From Aquatica leii (taxonomy: Eukaryota; Arthropoda; Insecta; Coleoptera; Lampyridae), in the NCBI GenBank assembly GCA_035610365.1, contig CM069432.1, positions 125,250,255 through 125,314,254 of the forward strand: a stretch of 64,000 nt of DNA, given 5' to 3'. The position numbers and the translations under genes are program-made. Numbering within the stretch: position 1 is the stretch's first letter; every line of letters begins with the position of its first letter. This document shows positions 1 through 12,501 of this stretch, one piece after another. The notes beneath the pieces were generated by a model. The model ran no database searches. It worked only from the letters and a program-made list of their open reading frames with translations, and had not been told where the DNA came from.

Positions 1-42
1 TTTGTTTTTTATGTTCTTTTTTTTATTTTCTTAATTAAATTA

Positions 43-864
43 TTATATAAGTACCGTACTGAGGTTTTGAGTGTCCGTTCTAAAATTGACGTTGTTTTTA
101 TATACATTAATAAAGATCATTTCTGCAACAAGTCTTTTGTTAAAATTGGTTTCAAAATCTAATATCGTAGGGTTATTAAAATTAAAATTATGTTGCAACT
201 GGGTGTGATGTAAAAACAACGCGATTTTATCGGTCTTGAAACTATTAGTTTTTATACAGTCATATATGTGATTTTTAATACGGTTTTTTAATTTTTGCTT
301 CGTTTGACCAATATAACATTTGTCGCAATCACTACAGTCAATTTTATAGATGAGACATGATTTTTCTAAATCAGTGGTTTTATCTTTTAGTTTCGTGTAA
401 AATCTGTTGTATAGTGTGTTGTTATTGTATAAAGCTATATTAATGGTATTGTTTTTTAGTGTTTTTATGATATGGTGACTCAAACCCGGAACGTTGATTA
501 AGCTACCATAACTTTTATTGTTAATGTTGGTCGTACTTAACACTGTAGTCGTCGGTGGAGGATCGGGATTGGGCGTTGGAGTGTTACTGTTGAGTAAACG
601 TTTAATTATATAGGAGGGGTAATTGTTATTATGTAGGATTTGTTGTAGGATTTTTAGGTTTTTCTGATGGAACTTAGGACTGCTTAATGTCAAGATTTTG
701 TTTTTAATCGATTTAATTATGTTAATTTTTTGGTTATGAGGATGTTTTAAAAAGAAGTTGATGATTCTATTTGATGCAAGAACTTTGGTGTTATTGAAAT
801 TGATTATATGTCGTGTTTCTATGATATGCTGAGCGAATGAGGACGAAGAAATGTCTAACAGCAT
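43..864 (-). CDS. Penelope-like element, C-terminal part with GIY-YIG endonuclease
   Basis: A 273-residue open frame. Residues 30-90 resemble the thumb/linker of Penelope-like reverse transcriptases (HPHNQK at 41-46, NNNYP at 79-83). Residues 170-250 form a GIY-YIG nuclease fold: LIYKI at 171-175, CYIGQT at 183-188, and a probable catalytic Glu at 248 in RLVAEMIF, with Cys pairs CSDC and DKC before the YIG motif, as is common in this group. In intact elements this domain nicks target DNA for target-primed reverse transcription. The palm (YVDD) is missing, so this is a 5'-truncated copy; the 3' end may run off the window start. Nothing upstream looks like the rest of the RT. The family differs in sequence from the two other Penelope-like families in the window. 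Confidence 0.85.
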   Translation of the reverse strand: MLLDISSSSFAQHIIETRHIINFNNTKVLASNRIINFFLKHPHNQKINIIKSIKNKILTLSSPKFHQKNLKILQQILHNNNYPSYIIKRLLNSNTPTPNPDPPPTTTVLSTTNINNKSYGSLINVPGLSHHIIKTLKNNTINIALYNNNTLYNRFYTKLKDKTTDLEKSCLIYKIDCSDCDKCYIGQTKQKLKNRIKNHIYDCIKTNSFKTDKIALFLHHTQLQHNFNFNNPTILDFETNFNKRLVAEMIFINVYKNNVNFRTDTQNLSTVLI

Positions 865-897
865 TTTTATGTTCTTAGGAATAATTATAAATATTTA

Positions 898-922
898 ATT
901 ATTAGTATTAGTATTAGTATTT
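898..922. repeat. (TATTAG)n microsatellite
   Basis: About four imperfect units of TATTAG directly beyond the truncated 5' end of the Penelope-like copy. Simple repeats at truncation points are common, but this may be chance. Confidence 0.6.
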
Positions 923-2519
923 GATCCAATTTAATAAATGTAGAGGCACTTGTGTATATGTGATCTTCACCAGGTGTTCGGTAAGATAATCAAATGCTCA
1001 AGTTCTCAAATAAAGTCCAATACGTACTAAAAATAATTCTTCTCAAACAAAATAATAAAAACGTAGTAGGATCTAACCAGGAAACCCTAAAAACAAAATA
1101 AAACTAAGAAAAAAACAAAACTAAACGAATGCACGTGCAAATAACGCTGTGCTGTTCGATTTCAAAACCTTATTTAATTCAATTAAACTAAAGAAAATAA
1201 AGCCATAAATACCTTTTGTTATAAAAAGGGTTTTAGAAAATATAAAAATTCAATTAGCGGTGAAAAGCGCTGAACAATAATAACTGCAACCAAATCGACT
1301 TCCTGAATTATGATCCGCTTGATAGCGACAAGCAAAGGAGTCCAAAATTAATTACCAAACCTCCTAATATGCTTTTAATTTTACCAAAATTACTAATAAA
1401 AATGCGAGTAAATCAAAACTACGATGTCCCAAAATGGCGATTGACTAGAAAGTGATTTTAATAACTTGAATATTTAAAACAAAACATTAATGGGAAATAA
1501 ATTGTTTGTCATGGAAACCATTTTACATTTAAAACATCAAGCACCCATACAAAAAAAATCTCCAATTATCAACACAACTAGTTCATATCTATAAATTTCA
1601 TAATATCAGAATAACAAAAAAAAGCATAGATTAAAAATCAAACGGCAAACAAAATCGATAATTAAACTTTTGAAATAATTCAAATAATATGTTTACCATT
1701 TGGTCACTAGATGACGTTGTACTCGATTACATAAAATTAAATAAATAGGACCGTATTTAACAAAATTTTAGAACGTTACAATACATGTATACTTATTCCG
1801 CTAATCAACGATTTTTTACATTCATGTGTCTATGAAAAAAGTAAATAAACTTTATTTTGACGAAATTTGTTCACTTTTATGTATTTTAAAAAAATCCAGA
1901 TATTATTAGGAAGCTTTTATAAGATTGAATTTTCAATTAAATGACCAGGAGTGTATGAAGTGACGAATGTTGATATGTAATTGAGTAAACGTACGTCAAA
2001 TCCTTTCTCTTAAATACACTATTAAATAATTCAAGTGATATATAATTCAAATGATCATTGGGTTTTTGAAATCACTCAAGTGCTGAGAATTGGTTTATTG
2101 AAATAATTCGGTTATGTCCAACACTACTAATAACTATCTGACGTGATTTTGCTTTTTATTTCAGCGAAACTGGTTGAAGCTTGGGGTCCTTTCGTCAAAC
2201 TCAACTACTAAGACTGAAAGTATTAATCCTCCTGTAATGATGTCTTATACCTAGTAGACCGATTAAGCTCCGTATAATTGCAGAATTTAAGTGTTCATTT
2301 AAATCGGAGTTTGATTAGATGTGGTTACCTGTCAAGCGTTAATTTTGATGTGGTTTACTTTAATAATGAAACTATAGCATGGCATTAAAATAACTTTAAT
2401 ATTTTTTAAACAAATTTTTGTCTACAGCAGTATTACCTTACAAACAAAAACTCTATAAACGTAAGCATTAACTCAAAGTTCTGTTTTTTTAATGAAACCT
2501 TCTTATATCATACATTTTG
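923..2519. other. AT-rich stretch without a recognisable gene
   Basis: All six frames are closed by frequent stops. I see no motif, inverted repeat or RNA gene that I can support. Confidence 0.6.
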
Positions 2520-3825
2520 GATTTTATTAATTAATTTCAGTTTTGTCAAAATATAACCTAATTTTCATGTTTGAGATACTTAGGAAACATCTAAGATATG
2601 TAAGCAAAATTTACAATGAAGTGTAACAATAAATCATATTTTATATTCTAATTATAATAAAATTTACATCTTCTACAGGGTGTTCAAAGATTAAAATTTT
2701 TTAATTAAGAAATTTGAGCGGCTAACTTGATTCATTTAAACAGAACTCCATATTTTTTTTAATACACTAGAAATATACTTTTTGATTACCTATCAAGTGG
2801 TATTAAAATGTCTTATAGCTAAGTCTTTTCGTTTTTACACAACACCCTAAATAATCTTTTTTGTACTATTTGCTTTTATTTTAATAACATTTGAAATAAA
2901 TCTAATTGCTTATTATATTTAGAAATATCAGATAGTTAGCAAATACAAGGATAATAATAAAATATATTTTTACAAATGTTTAGAAACTTGAAACGTAATT
3001 TACAATCTAAGAGGTTATAACGGTAATAATGGTTATAACATATAACAAAACAAAAATAAAACATTTATAACAAACGTTTGCAATGTCGACCGTCTATTTC
3101 CAGACAATTCCATATTCCATATTCTTTTTAAAACCATTGCTTATTCTAGGCAACATTTGCGAGGTTACAGTTTAGAAAGCGTCTTTCATGAGTTTTTTCA
3201 TATCGTGTGGCGTATTACAGACAATTATTTTTATGTATACTCATGACAAAATCTGGTGAGTCCAGGGATCTGGGAGGCCAACTGTAAAATCCATTTCTTT
3301 CAATCCATCAGTTTTATTTATTGTTTATTATTTATTGTTAGTATTTATTACTATTATTACTATTATAGCCTGTTAAATTATTATTCTAATAATTGTTAAT
3401 TAGCAGATATTTTAAAACACAATAAGCAATTATATAAAATAAATCAGAACTTTTATTCAAAAAAACTTCAAATGGTACAAAAAAACGATTATTTGGCGTA
3501 ATGTGTAAAAACAAAAAGCCTTAGCTATAGAACATTCTAATACTATTTGATAGATAATTAAAAAGTAGATTTATGGTAATTTAAAAAATATAGAGTTCTA
3601 TTTAAATTAATCAAGTTATATCCATTTAAATTTCTTAATTGAAAAATTTAAATTTTTGAACACCTTGTATAAGATGTAAAATTTATTATAATTGGAATAT
3701 AAAATGTGACCTATTGTTACATTTTACTGTAAATTTTGCATCCATAACTTAGATACTTTGTAACTATCTCAAACATGAAAAGTAGGTTACATTTTAACAA
3801 AATCCAATTATTTAAAATCTTATGG
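2520..3825. mobile_element. mariner/Tc1-type relic with ~350-bp inverted repeats
   Basis: Left arm (about 2520-2880) and right arm (about 3441-3825) are reverse complements at roughly 75-80% identity by eye, around a ~560-bp centre. Within each arm lies a motif typical of insect mariner ends: TACAGGGTGTTCAAA at about 2676 and, inverted, TTTGAACACCTTGTA near 3655-3670. The inverted similarity continues about 140 bp outside that motif on both sides, so either the true ends lie further out or the mariner sits in the centre of an older palindrome. The centre carries a transposase fragment on the minus strand. Confidence 0.7.
3090..3281 (-). pseudogene. mariner/Tc3-like transposase C-terminus (relic)
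   Basis: The reverse strand reads WPPRSLDSPDF near the start and, after a stop, YATRYEKTHERR. This matches the DDE_3 block WPPRSPDLTPLDF...WG..K..VY that carries the third catalytic acidic residue in Tc3/mariner-like transposases. The remainder of the transposase is absent or unrecognisable. It lies in the centre of the inverted-repeat element, in keeping with being its own transposase. Confidence 0.6.
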
Positions 3826-5040
3826 TTTAGGCTTCCTACAGGTTATTAAAACACACATTTATATATAATCGTAGATTCTAAAAATGTAATAATATACAGT
3901 AGATTTTATTAAAAAAAACACAACTTTGATACTTTTAAAGCTTTTGCAATTTATTTTGGGCGCAATATTTCGTGCCTTATAGCGTGAAAAACCCCGTATA
4001 AAAATTAACTTAAAATTGTTTTTTTATCTTGTTCTTTGTTTTTGCAAAATGTTTATGCCTAATACATAAATAATTATTAAATTAAATTTTATATTAATAT
4101 TTTATTTATTTAAAACGCACTATAGTTATAGTGGAAATATTAAATAACTAAAATAGTATAAATTTAAAATTTTAATAACACGATTACTATAATATTTAAA
4201 AAAAATATTTTTGAATAAATAACAATATTTCAAAACATTTTTTTTAATTAAAGTATTTTAGAAATTAACCTTGTCCGTTATTTCTTTAGAGATATCAAAT
4301 TTATAATTTAATAATACAAACTCGTTTTAAATTATATTGCAATACCAAATTTTAAATGCAATTTTTATAAAAAATCGATTTTTAAAATAAGTTTTTGTCA
4401 ATTTTTAAATAGAATTCTGATATTGAAATTTAAACTCTATGAAACTTTAGTATTTCCGTTTAAATTCTAAAATTCCTTGCTGTTTGATCAGTTCTAAATT
4501 AAGTTTGTAAACACTGATAAAACTTTGGCAACGTTCTTGAGGTTTATAAAATTAATGGTATCCTAACTTTAACAAACCATAAATTTTGCTGTAAACGCAT
4601 TAAGTTGAATTTACAAAAAACCTTAAATTATTGGAAATGTCTAACGGTTAAAGTGAATAGATGCACAAAATATGCACTGTGTGCTTTAATAAATACCCTA
4701 ATAAATACAAAAAAAATGTAATAAAATAAGTTTATTGCTTATGTTCATTATTATTATCTACTTGATACTGTCAAGATAGCTAAAATCTTTTGTATGTAAA
4801 AAGTAGACAATTGAATACTTATGCTTTACTTAAGAGATTAAACTAATGTTGAATAGAAACAAATAGCACTATACTTTTTTTTACGACTATGTATTTAGTT
4901 ATCAATCAAAGTTAAATAGAAATTAAACTTTTTACAAAAACAAATAACGTCGAAAATAAATAATCTAAATTTAAAAATTTGTTTTGGTAATACCTTTCGT
5001 AATATATATAATAACAATTAAATAGTAGATTAGATACCGA
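3826..5040. other. AT-rich stretch, no gene seen
   Basis: Dominated by A/T runs with stops in all frames. No supported feature. Confidence 0.6.
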
Positions 5041-5138
5041 GGCGGAAAGTATTCCATTTCTGTCGAGAGAACTATAGTTTACCGAGAGGCATAGCCTCTA
5101 GGTGAACTAGTTCTCGAGACAAATGGAACACTTTTGCC
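5041..5138. repeat. ~45-bp-arm hairpin
   Basis: Arms 5041-5090 and 5094-5138 are reverse complements with a few mismatches and a 3-base turn. Shared blocks include TTCCATTT and the GAGAGGC/GCCTCT pair next to the loop. It is GC-richer than its surroundings. It may be a small MITE or the folded end of an element; no coding content. Confidence 0.65.
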
Positions 5139-5349
5139 AAGGTTTGTATACAATTTTATTCACAATCAGCCATTAAATAAAATAAATAACATAAAACTAA
5201 TAAAAAATGAATGAAAACCTACTTCCAAAATATTATCGTTTATTTCGGTAAAATATTAACACATAGTAGGCACACTTCACAATTGACATATACGTATTTA
5301 ATTTATGATTGTCATTTTATCAAATTAGTTAAAACATAACACACACGAA

Positions 5350-5484
5350 TTACAGGTTCGGAAAGTGTACATTACTGACCGCGAGGTTTCATTACATACT
5401 CGTTTTTTTTAACCATGGAAACGCTCACTTACCAACCTTTAAGAGGTTCGGGAAACTGTACGTTACTAACTGAGTGTGAATAAA
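5350..5484. repeat. pair of ~35-bp direct repeats
   Basis: AGGTTCGG..A.TGTAC.TTACT occurs at about 5353 and again at about 5450. Function unknown. Confidence 0.45.
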
Positions 5485-5959
5485 CATTTTTTTTATTCTT
5501 TTACTAGTAAATCGCATATTACGTACTGTTTGGTTGCTAAGCAAATAGATCATAACAGATAATGACACGTAATGATTAGCAAATAATGAAAAAAATGACG
5601 CTTCAGTTCTATAAAAAAATGTAATTTGTCAAATTAGCTTTGTTAGTCAATTGCGTTGAGCAACCATAAAAACGAATTGGTTGATGTCATTTTGACAAAT
5701 TAAATTAAATAATCATTAACTATTTTAATTGTTTTGATACATTTATTTTTAAGTCGAAAGTAATAATAATGAACTGGATCACATTTAAAAAAATATCAAT
5801 TACAACATTTGGTTAACAATGTGTTTAATTTATTTTGACAAATACGATGTTGGTATGTTAACATTATTTTTTTAGAAGCTTTAACAAAATCAATGAAAAT
5901 GACTTACAAAGCAAATAAAGTAAATTTCTAATGTTTAAAGATAATATTGTAATTAAAAG

Positions 5960-6090
5960 GTTGTTACGAAGATTTTCTCGTAACTAAATTGCTGGTGACT
6001 AACTCAGTTAAAGCGGCAAGCAGACCGCAGATTTTGATGTGCTAATTATAACGTAAGATTAAAAACGGTTAGAAACTAGAATGGTAGACA
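5960..6090. repeat. dispersed direct repeat, copy 1
   Basis: The stretch with GTTACGA near the start, TAACTCAG in the middle and GATGTGCTAATT near the end recurs in the same orientation at about 9095-9190, with substitutions and small gaps. This suggests two copies of an unidentified element 3.1 kb apart. Confidence 0.5.
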
Positions 6091-7545
6091 CCGTTTTAAT
6101 CTATTCAAGACTAAGAAAGAACATATGACAACACACAAGTTGTAACACGAATTAACTTAATTTGAGCAAATTTTGGTTATTATTGTAAAGTAAACTATTT
6201 TATGACATTGTAAAAGTAAAAGTCTGATAAATTACTTAACGTTTTTTTTCCATAAAAAATTGCAATTTAAGTGTTTTGAGTTATTTTAATTACTTTAAAG
6301 TTAAAAACACGTTTTACGTTTTATATGTAGCGTAAAACTAACGCAATAGCATCCACACAACCCTTAAAGATATTGTTTTCAAATTTTATAATTGTAGTGC
6401 TCGAAATATTCGTAAAGTTTTCTAAATTATGCTTTGATAACTACTGTACGGTAATAGCTGTGACCTATACGGCAATGACTTTGACCTGTACGGAAATAAA
6501 ATTGGTCAAACACAATGCACAACGTTGCCTAACCGTAAATAAACATGAAATGTATTGGATTTACTGGTAAAGTTTTTTTATATGGCGACGTTTTGTGTAC
6601 GAAGTGTATATTTCTTTAGGTTACTGCAATTTTATTCAAGTAAGTGTTGCATAATAATCAAAAAACATAAATATAAGGTCTAAATTATTTACAGTTAATA
6701 ATAATAATTTGTAATTTGTAGTATTTATCTAAATTTTACTTTATGTATGTAAGCAATTACAATTCAAAAGTAGAAGTAAAATTCTTTAAATTAAAATTTT
6801 ATTTTACATAAAGTATATAAATATAATTATAATATTCTTACAATTGTTTAATATAAATTACACACTAAGTTGGAAACAAACATATTATAAGCAAATATTT
6901 TAATAATAATTGTTAAATTTGTTTTTTATTGCAAATAAAAGTTCTAAAAATAAGTTTTGTAAGAAACATTTTTTGCGTTTTAGTGTTGATAAAATTAAGA
7001 AATCAATGCTTTGTCTATCAGCAATTTTGATTGACAAAATGTGTAGTATTTACTTTAGAAAGTACTTTTATTGAGAAATAACTGTTTTTACTAAATTAAA
7101 ACTATATTAAATGTTTACGTTGTGTTTAATGATCTTTTATTATTTACTTAATTTGGATGGCACCACTATTGAATTGTAAATCCAATATGTTTCTTGTAAC
7201 TGTATGAAAATACAAAGACAAACGTTACTGTAAATTAAACTATAATTTTACGTTATAAACACAGTTTTTTAATTTGATGAAATGCCTGTAAACGTAAAAT
7301 TGTTTAATATCATAAATGTATAATCCAATTTATTTTATATAGTTTTATTTACCCGTGTGAAGGTAGCCACAAATCTAGCCACAAAAATATGTCGAGTGTA
7401 TTTGTAGTGAAACAAAACGAAAAATTATCGGAGATATGAAAAACCGTTAATACAAGTACTAAATAGTTTAAATATTTACTAATTGTTTATATTTTATTAA
7501 ATTAAAAATTATTTAAATAAATTCACGACTTGAATTCAATTCAAT
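6091..7545. other. AT-rich stretch, no gene seen
   Basis: Contains a 65-codon open frame near 6373-6570 with no recognisable motif, which I regard as chance. No other supported feature. Confidence 0.55.
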
Positions 7546-7549
7546 TTTT

Positions 7550-8330
7550 CAATAATATACACACCAAAATGACATTGTTGGCGTCGATTGAATTTTGTGC
7601 AAGTTCAGTAACAAATACAATAAACAATAGTAAATAACGTAATGCAAAATAAAAATGACGATATTTAAAAAAAATAATTGTTTCGTTTTAAAGTTTCTTC
7701 TATCCGCTGTGATTACTCGCACGCGAGACTTACGTTCCCAGTCGTTTCTTAAGTTAGCGTAAATTAATTTTTGTGAAAATTTGGCAAAAAATAAAGTAAA
7801 CAATATTTCAAAAAAAAATAATTATTTCGCTTTAACGTTATGCTTCATCCGCCGTTTTTTTAAATAACCTCATTTTTGTTTTGCAATTGTTGTTTACTAT
7901 AGTTTACTTTATTTGTTGTTAAACTGGCACTAAAATGAATTGCTAACATTGTCAAAAACGACTTTGAACTTAAGTTTTGCGTGCGAGTAATCACAGCGGA
8001 TAGAAGTAACAAACAAGTAAACTAAATAATAATTTTTTAAAAAATATCATTTTTTAATTTTGCAATATAATATTTACTATTATTTACTCTATTTGTTGCT
8101 AAATTTACACAAAGATTAATTTGAGCAAACATTGTAAAAAATAATTAAGAACGTAAGCCTAGCGTGCGAGCTATGACGGCGGATAAAAGCAACTTTAAAA
8201 CAAAATAATTATTTTTAAGAATATATCGTCAACTTTAGTTTGCAATATCTTATTTATTATCGTTTATTTTTTGTTGTTACTAAATTTGCACAAAATTTAA
8301 TTTACGCCGACAATGTCATTTTGGTATATA
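7550..8330. mobile_element. foldback-like element built of internal repeats
   Basis: The outer ends are inverted: ACCAAAATGACATTG at about 7562 and its complement CAATGTCATTTTGGT at about 8308, with pairing continuing inward. Inside, one GC-rich block (GCGTGCGAG..AT.AC.GCGG) recurs: forward near 7980 and 8160, and inverted near 7700, with a weaker inverted piece near 7845. Units are roughly 170 bp. No coding capacity is evident. The layout resembles Foldback-type or satellite-bearing non-autonomous DNA transposons. Confidence 0.65.
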
Positions 8331-10010
8331 TTAATAAAAAAGTTGCAAATAACTAATACTAATAATACTAATAAGAAATAATACCTTAGATTTTACAAGT
8401 TCTGCTTTCTACAGGAGTTGTACATATAAAAAATGAACACAACAAATTACTTAATGCAAGTTTACTATTGGACTCCGCGTCACAATTAAACTTGATAACA
8501 GAAAACTTATGCACAATATTAAATCTTTAATGCACTTAAATTAATGTTATTGGCATACATCAAGAAATGATTAAAAATACACATTTTACTGAATTTACAT
8601 TCAAATAATGTTTAAATGAATTTAGCGTTAAAACTAAATGTCTTATTGTGCCACAACTCACGACTTTTCCGTCATTCTGATTTAATCTAAACGTATTAAA
8701 ACTTTCAATAAATAAATTAGCCGATTCACAATTCAATGAATCAACGTTAACTGACATACTTTTAGAAAAAAAAAAGAAAGCGAAGTCATATTTTAAAAAA
8801 CTCATCTAGGGTGGTCTAAGTAATCAAAATATTAAAAACATTCTAGCACTAATTTATCCAATGTGAGTTAAATGTCACTAAATGCACTTAAACAAAAAGA
8901 AGTTTTGTAAGGTAGACGAATTTTCATCAAATATCAAAGAATTAAACATTAGGTAAAAATATTGCCAAAATTATTTTACTAAAACAAATACTGGTGACAA
9001 GTTTAAACGAATTATCAAATACTTTCGATATTGCAAAAGCTTGTTCTGAGTTACTAGAAAAACGTTTTAAATAAAGCTTAGATCTTAAAATAGATGTTAC
9101 GAGAATTTTTTCATAACTTTATTGCTAACTCAGCATATACAAGCAGGTCGCAAGGTTCGATGTGCTAATTCTACACATAAATTAAAAAAGCGCCAAAACA
9201 AGTAAAGATTTCCCAATATAGACCTTGTTTAAATCTGCTTAATACATTTATTTCAAGAAGAGAAAATAGTAGTTAAAACCAACAGAAAGAAATAGAACAA
9301 TAACAATTAAAAATTTGTCGATTATCATATTAAGATCACAACTATAGTATCAATGTAGGTCATTTCGTTTAGGCAACCTACTGTACAACAAATTATATTC
9401 GATGGCTAATAAAGGTTATAAATTAATGCTTTCATTTTAAAATCAAACTACCGCGTCTACTACTCAGTCGCAAAACAAGTCGACAACCGACAATGATAGT
9501 AATGAATGAATAAATCGCAAAAAATAAAATATAAATACAAAAACTTACCAAACCGACAATTTTGTCAATTGTAGTACGCTACCCTTATTTATCTGGTTTA
9601 AAACGGTAACTATGCGTGGTATATAAGCTTATGTACGGTTAATGCTATTTTGCTTTTGCCTATAACTGCGTTCAAATGAGCGAAGAAATTTGACGAAATT
9701 TTACGACAATACGTAAGCTTACAGATGATATAAAGTTTGCGACTGAAAGTAAATTGAAGTTAGTATGATCTAACTTTATCATATCATACAGATTAAACAC
9801 GCTGAAGGTTGACGATTAATAAATACAATTACATAAGGAAAAATGTTTCTTTACTAAAAAAATGATACGTACAAGGCTCACACAAGTAAAGTAATAAATG
9901 TAAATGTAAGAAGATTAAAGTAATACGATAGTGTTATCGGTGTGACTCTTTCCTCTTTCTTGACATTTATTAGTAAACACATTTTCTTTATAAATTTTTT
10001 CTTTTAATTT
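8331..10010. other. AT-rich stretch with second dispersed-repeat copy
   Basis: Apart from the second copy of the repeat seen at 5960-6090 (here about 9095-9190), I see no gene, RNA or bounded element. Confidence 0.5.
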
Positions 10011-10035
10011 TGTTTCTTGAACGTCTTCTCTTAGT
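10011..10035. repeat. 25-bp flanking direct repeat, left copy
   Basis: TGTTTCTTGAACGTCTT followed, after one variable base, by TCTTAGT. The same 25 bp with one mismatch lies at 11711-11735, so the pair brackets the DUF7869-like pseudogene. Confidence 0.7.
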
Positions 10036-10349
10036 AAGAAGGGTTTAAGTCAAGAAAAAGCTGTTTTGACTTAAGATAGCCATTTTGTTTAGAATTAATA
10101 GATCCACACATTGAGCGAAAGAACGGTCTCATGTTGGTTATGTGTATAGAAGTACAGCACCATTGTAAAGAACAGTGAGTGAAATAACGGTTTAAGTTTA
10201 AGTAGTTAAACCGTTCTTCCACTTATTGTGTGAAACTTAACGAACCAGCGCCAGTAAATGTTTCTACCGCCGCATTATTAGCGGCCATTGCATACTGAAT
10301 TATCTGGGTAACCCAACGTAAAACGTGGATTTGCACAGTATATTTAAGC

Positions 10350-11628
10350 ATGTCTAATAATGAAAGTAGAAGTACTGATAGTGCTAATAGTAAAAGTGAA
10401 AGACAGAGTAGGCGGAGGGTGAGAAATGTTGATAATTGGAAAAATTCTACACGAAAGCGTGCACGCTTCGCTGGTGAATCATACATGAGTACATCAGGAA
10501 AAGTTGTACAAGCAAAAACAACAGGGGCATCGTGCGGGTCAGTTTGTTTTGTTGTGGTACGATTGAAATAAAATGAAATTATGTAGCAATGTAAAAAAAA
10601 AATGCACAGATAATTTTACAGCAGATGAAAAACAAAATATAATACAAGGCAACCAAAAACGATCAGGATACCTTGTTAATTGGTTTGATTGAGGTAAAAC
10701 CTACTGAAAGAAAAAGAAAATTCTAAGGCTAATACTTTCACGTGTTTTGCAAAACAAGCAAATGTGCGCAAACCTATTTGTAAAAAACTAAAAGATCCGC
10801 AGCTAAACAATAATGCAAAAAGGGTAGCCGTTGCAGAGCTGTTAGTTCATAAAAGAAGAGCGAAGAAGTTTTACAACAAATTGTCTGCAGTAACAAAACT
10901 AAGCGAGGATAAGCCGGAGATCGCTGCATTTACCTTCGAGTATATGCAGAGTCTACCATTTCCGCATATTCCTGTACAGGAAATATTCTACTATAGGCAA
11001 CCATGGGTTTATGCATTTGAGGTACATAAACTGAAAGAACAGTGGTCACTTCTACATGTATCACGAAGGTTAGGCTAGAAAATCTCCTGATGAGGTTTAC
11101 GCTTTCTTGTACAATTACATCTTAAATAATGTGCCCCCAGAAGTGAAGGAACTTCACATATTTTCCGACGGCTGTCCGGGACAGAACCCGAATACTATTG
11201 TTAGGTTTTTGCTGAGCTTACAGGCAGTAAAAAAACGTTTCCGGAAGATATATCACTATTTCTCTGTTTTTGGACATTCGTTCTTACCATGCGATAGAGA
11301 CTATGGTACTCTCAAAAGATTAATTAAAAAATATAATCGTGTATAGGTACCTAAGGAATACGAAGGCATAGTTGTCAAATGCAGAACACGCACACCGTTT
11401 ACTGTTAAGACAATTACCAATAAAGATATTATTGATTATAAAAACTGGTGGCCCAAATACTATAAAAAGGCGTGCAAATCTGTTTCAAATACTGAAACGT
11501 TTACTGTTTCTAAATATAATGCATTTGTTTATGATGGTGAAACACCGGGATATGTTACCACCTACGACTACATAGATGGACTCGCATCTTACAGCTTTAA
11601 ACTACTTAAAGCAAAGATACATCTATAA
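10350..11628 (+). pseudogene. DUF7869-like multi-copy ORF, broken
   Basis: Several frames give pieces of one protein, in order. First an N-terminal basic region (10350-10571) with SERQSRRRVRN and RKRARFAGESY. After frameshifts comes 10764-11040 with HKRRAKKFYNKL and FPHIPVQEIFYYRQ. After another shift near 11040, GHFYMYHEG leads into ARKSPDEVYAFLYNYI, FSDGCPGQN (about 11165-11191) and FGHSFLPCDRDYG. In-frame TAG codons sit at 11071 and 11344; beyond the second the frame runs to the TAA at 11626 with YKNWWPKYYKK. The D..GQN and GHS...CDRD blocks are characteristic of a family found in many insect copies and annotated as DUF7869 (from memory); its biochemical role is not known to me. Copy number and flanking direct repeats suggest a mobile element. 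Confidence 0.65.
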
Positions 11629-11710
11629 TTACCAACTAAGCAAGCATATTTAGAAGTTGTTACAATCAATAAGAAAAAGATTGAAGATTTAAAAAAGATT
11701 TTGCAGTATA

Positions 11711-11735
11711 TGTTTCTTGAACGTCTTGTCTTAGT
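11711..11735. repeat. 25-bp flanking direct repeat, right copy
   Basis: Partner of 10011-10035, with 24 of 25 positions identical. It begins inside what would be the C-terminal coding tail (KKIEDLKKIL upstream), so it may be a copied end rather than a plain target-site duplication. Confidence 0.65.
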
Positions 11736-11805
11736 TGTTTCTTGCTTGCTTGCTTCTATACAATTATTTTCGTTTTCACTATTTTGTGAACAACCAAATG
11801 AAAGA

Positions 11806-11976
11806 TCACTGCAAAAGTAATTTTTTATTGATCATTGAGTCATCCGAATCTTCAATAAATTCTTCTTCCGAACTCAAACTAAAATCTTGCCAAAGTGCTA
11901 AATGAACAATTTTTCTTTCACGGAAAGCCATTTTTAAAAGTACTTTATCGAACAATTTATTGTTCACTCTTTGCAT
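11806..11976 (-). CDS. short acidic ORF, possible N-terminal exon
   Basis: A 56-codon open frame from ATG to TGA. It has a basic start (MQRVNNKLFDKVLL, then FRERKIVH) and an acidic serine-rich end (SSEEEFIEDSDDS). I do not recognise the family. The composition recalls the short N-terminal region of HARBI1/PIF-type transposases, but there is no catalytic domain beside it. It could be chance. Confidence 0.3.
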   Translation of the reverse strand: MQRVNNKLFDKVLLKMAFRERKIVHLALWQDFSLSSEEEFIEDSDDSMINKKLLLQ

Positions 11977-12501
11977 GTTTAAAGTAAACTAATCTAACGT
12001 AGAGAAATTACGTGTGTTAAAATGAAAGCTTTATATGACTGCCGGTTATAACCCGTAATAAACCCCATAACCTCAACAAACGAACGCTGTGTACGGTACG
12101 GAACAAATTTGTCCCGTATAACTTAAACACATAAATATTTAATTTCCGCTTCCGGAATTTACGGTAGTTACAGAATTTTCATTGCCGCACCGCACATATA
12201 TGACCCGTAACCCTTTTTTATTAATCAGATGTTTAATTTAACTAAGAGAGGAAAACAAAATAACTTATCCATTAGAATCAAAAATTATTAAAAATGATTT
12301 CTATGTTGATTAGTTGATTACTGGTTATAACAATTTAAAACAACTTTTCACCGTTTGAAACTTTTTGCGCAGTTTTTTCAGGTGAGCTAGCAAAATTTTA
12401 GAATAATTAATTTACAAAAAGGATACTATTGGTGTGATTCAAAAATTGCACTCAGTTGGATTAAGTTCAATTCCAATTTTTGAACACCATATGATTCAAA
12501 A

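Noticed and set aside
6373..6570. 65-codon open frame
   Set aside because: No motif, no splice context, composition like the surrounding AT-rich DNA.
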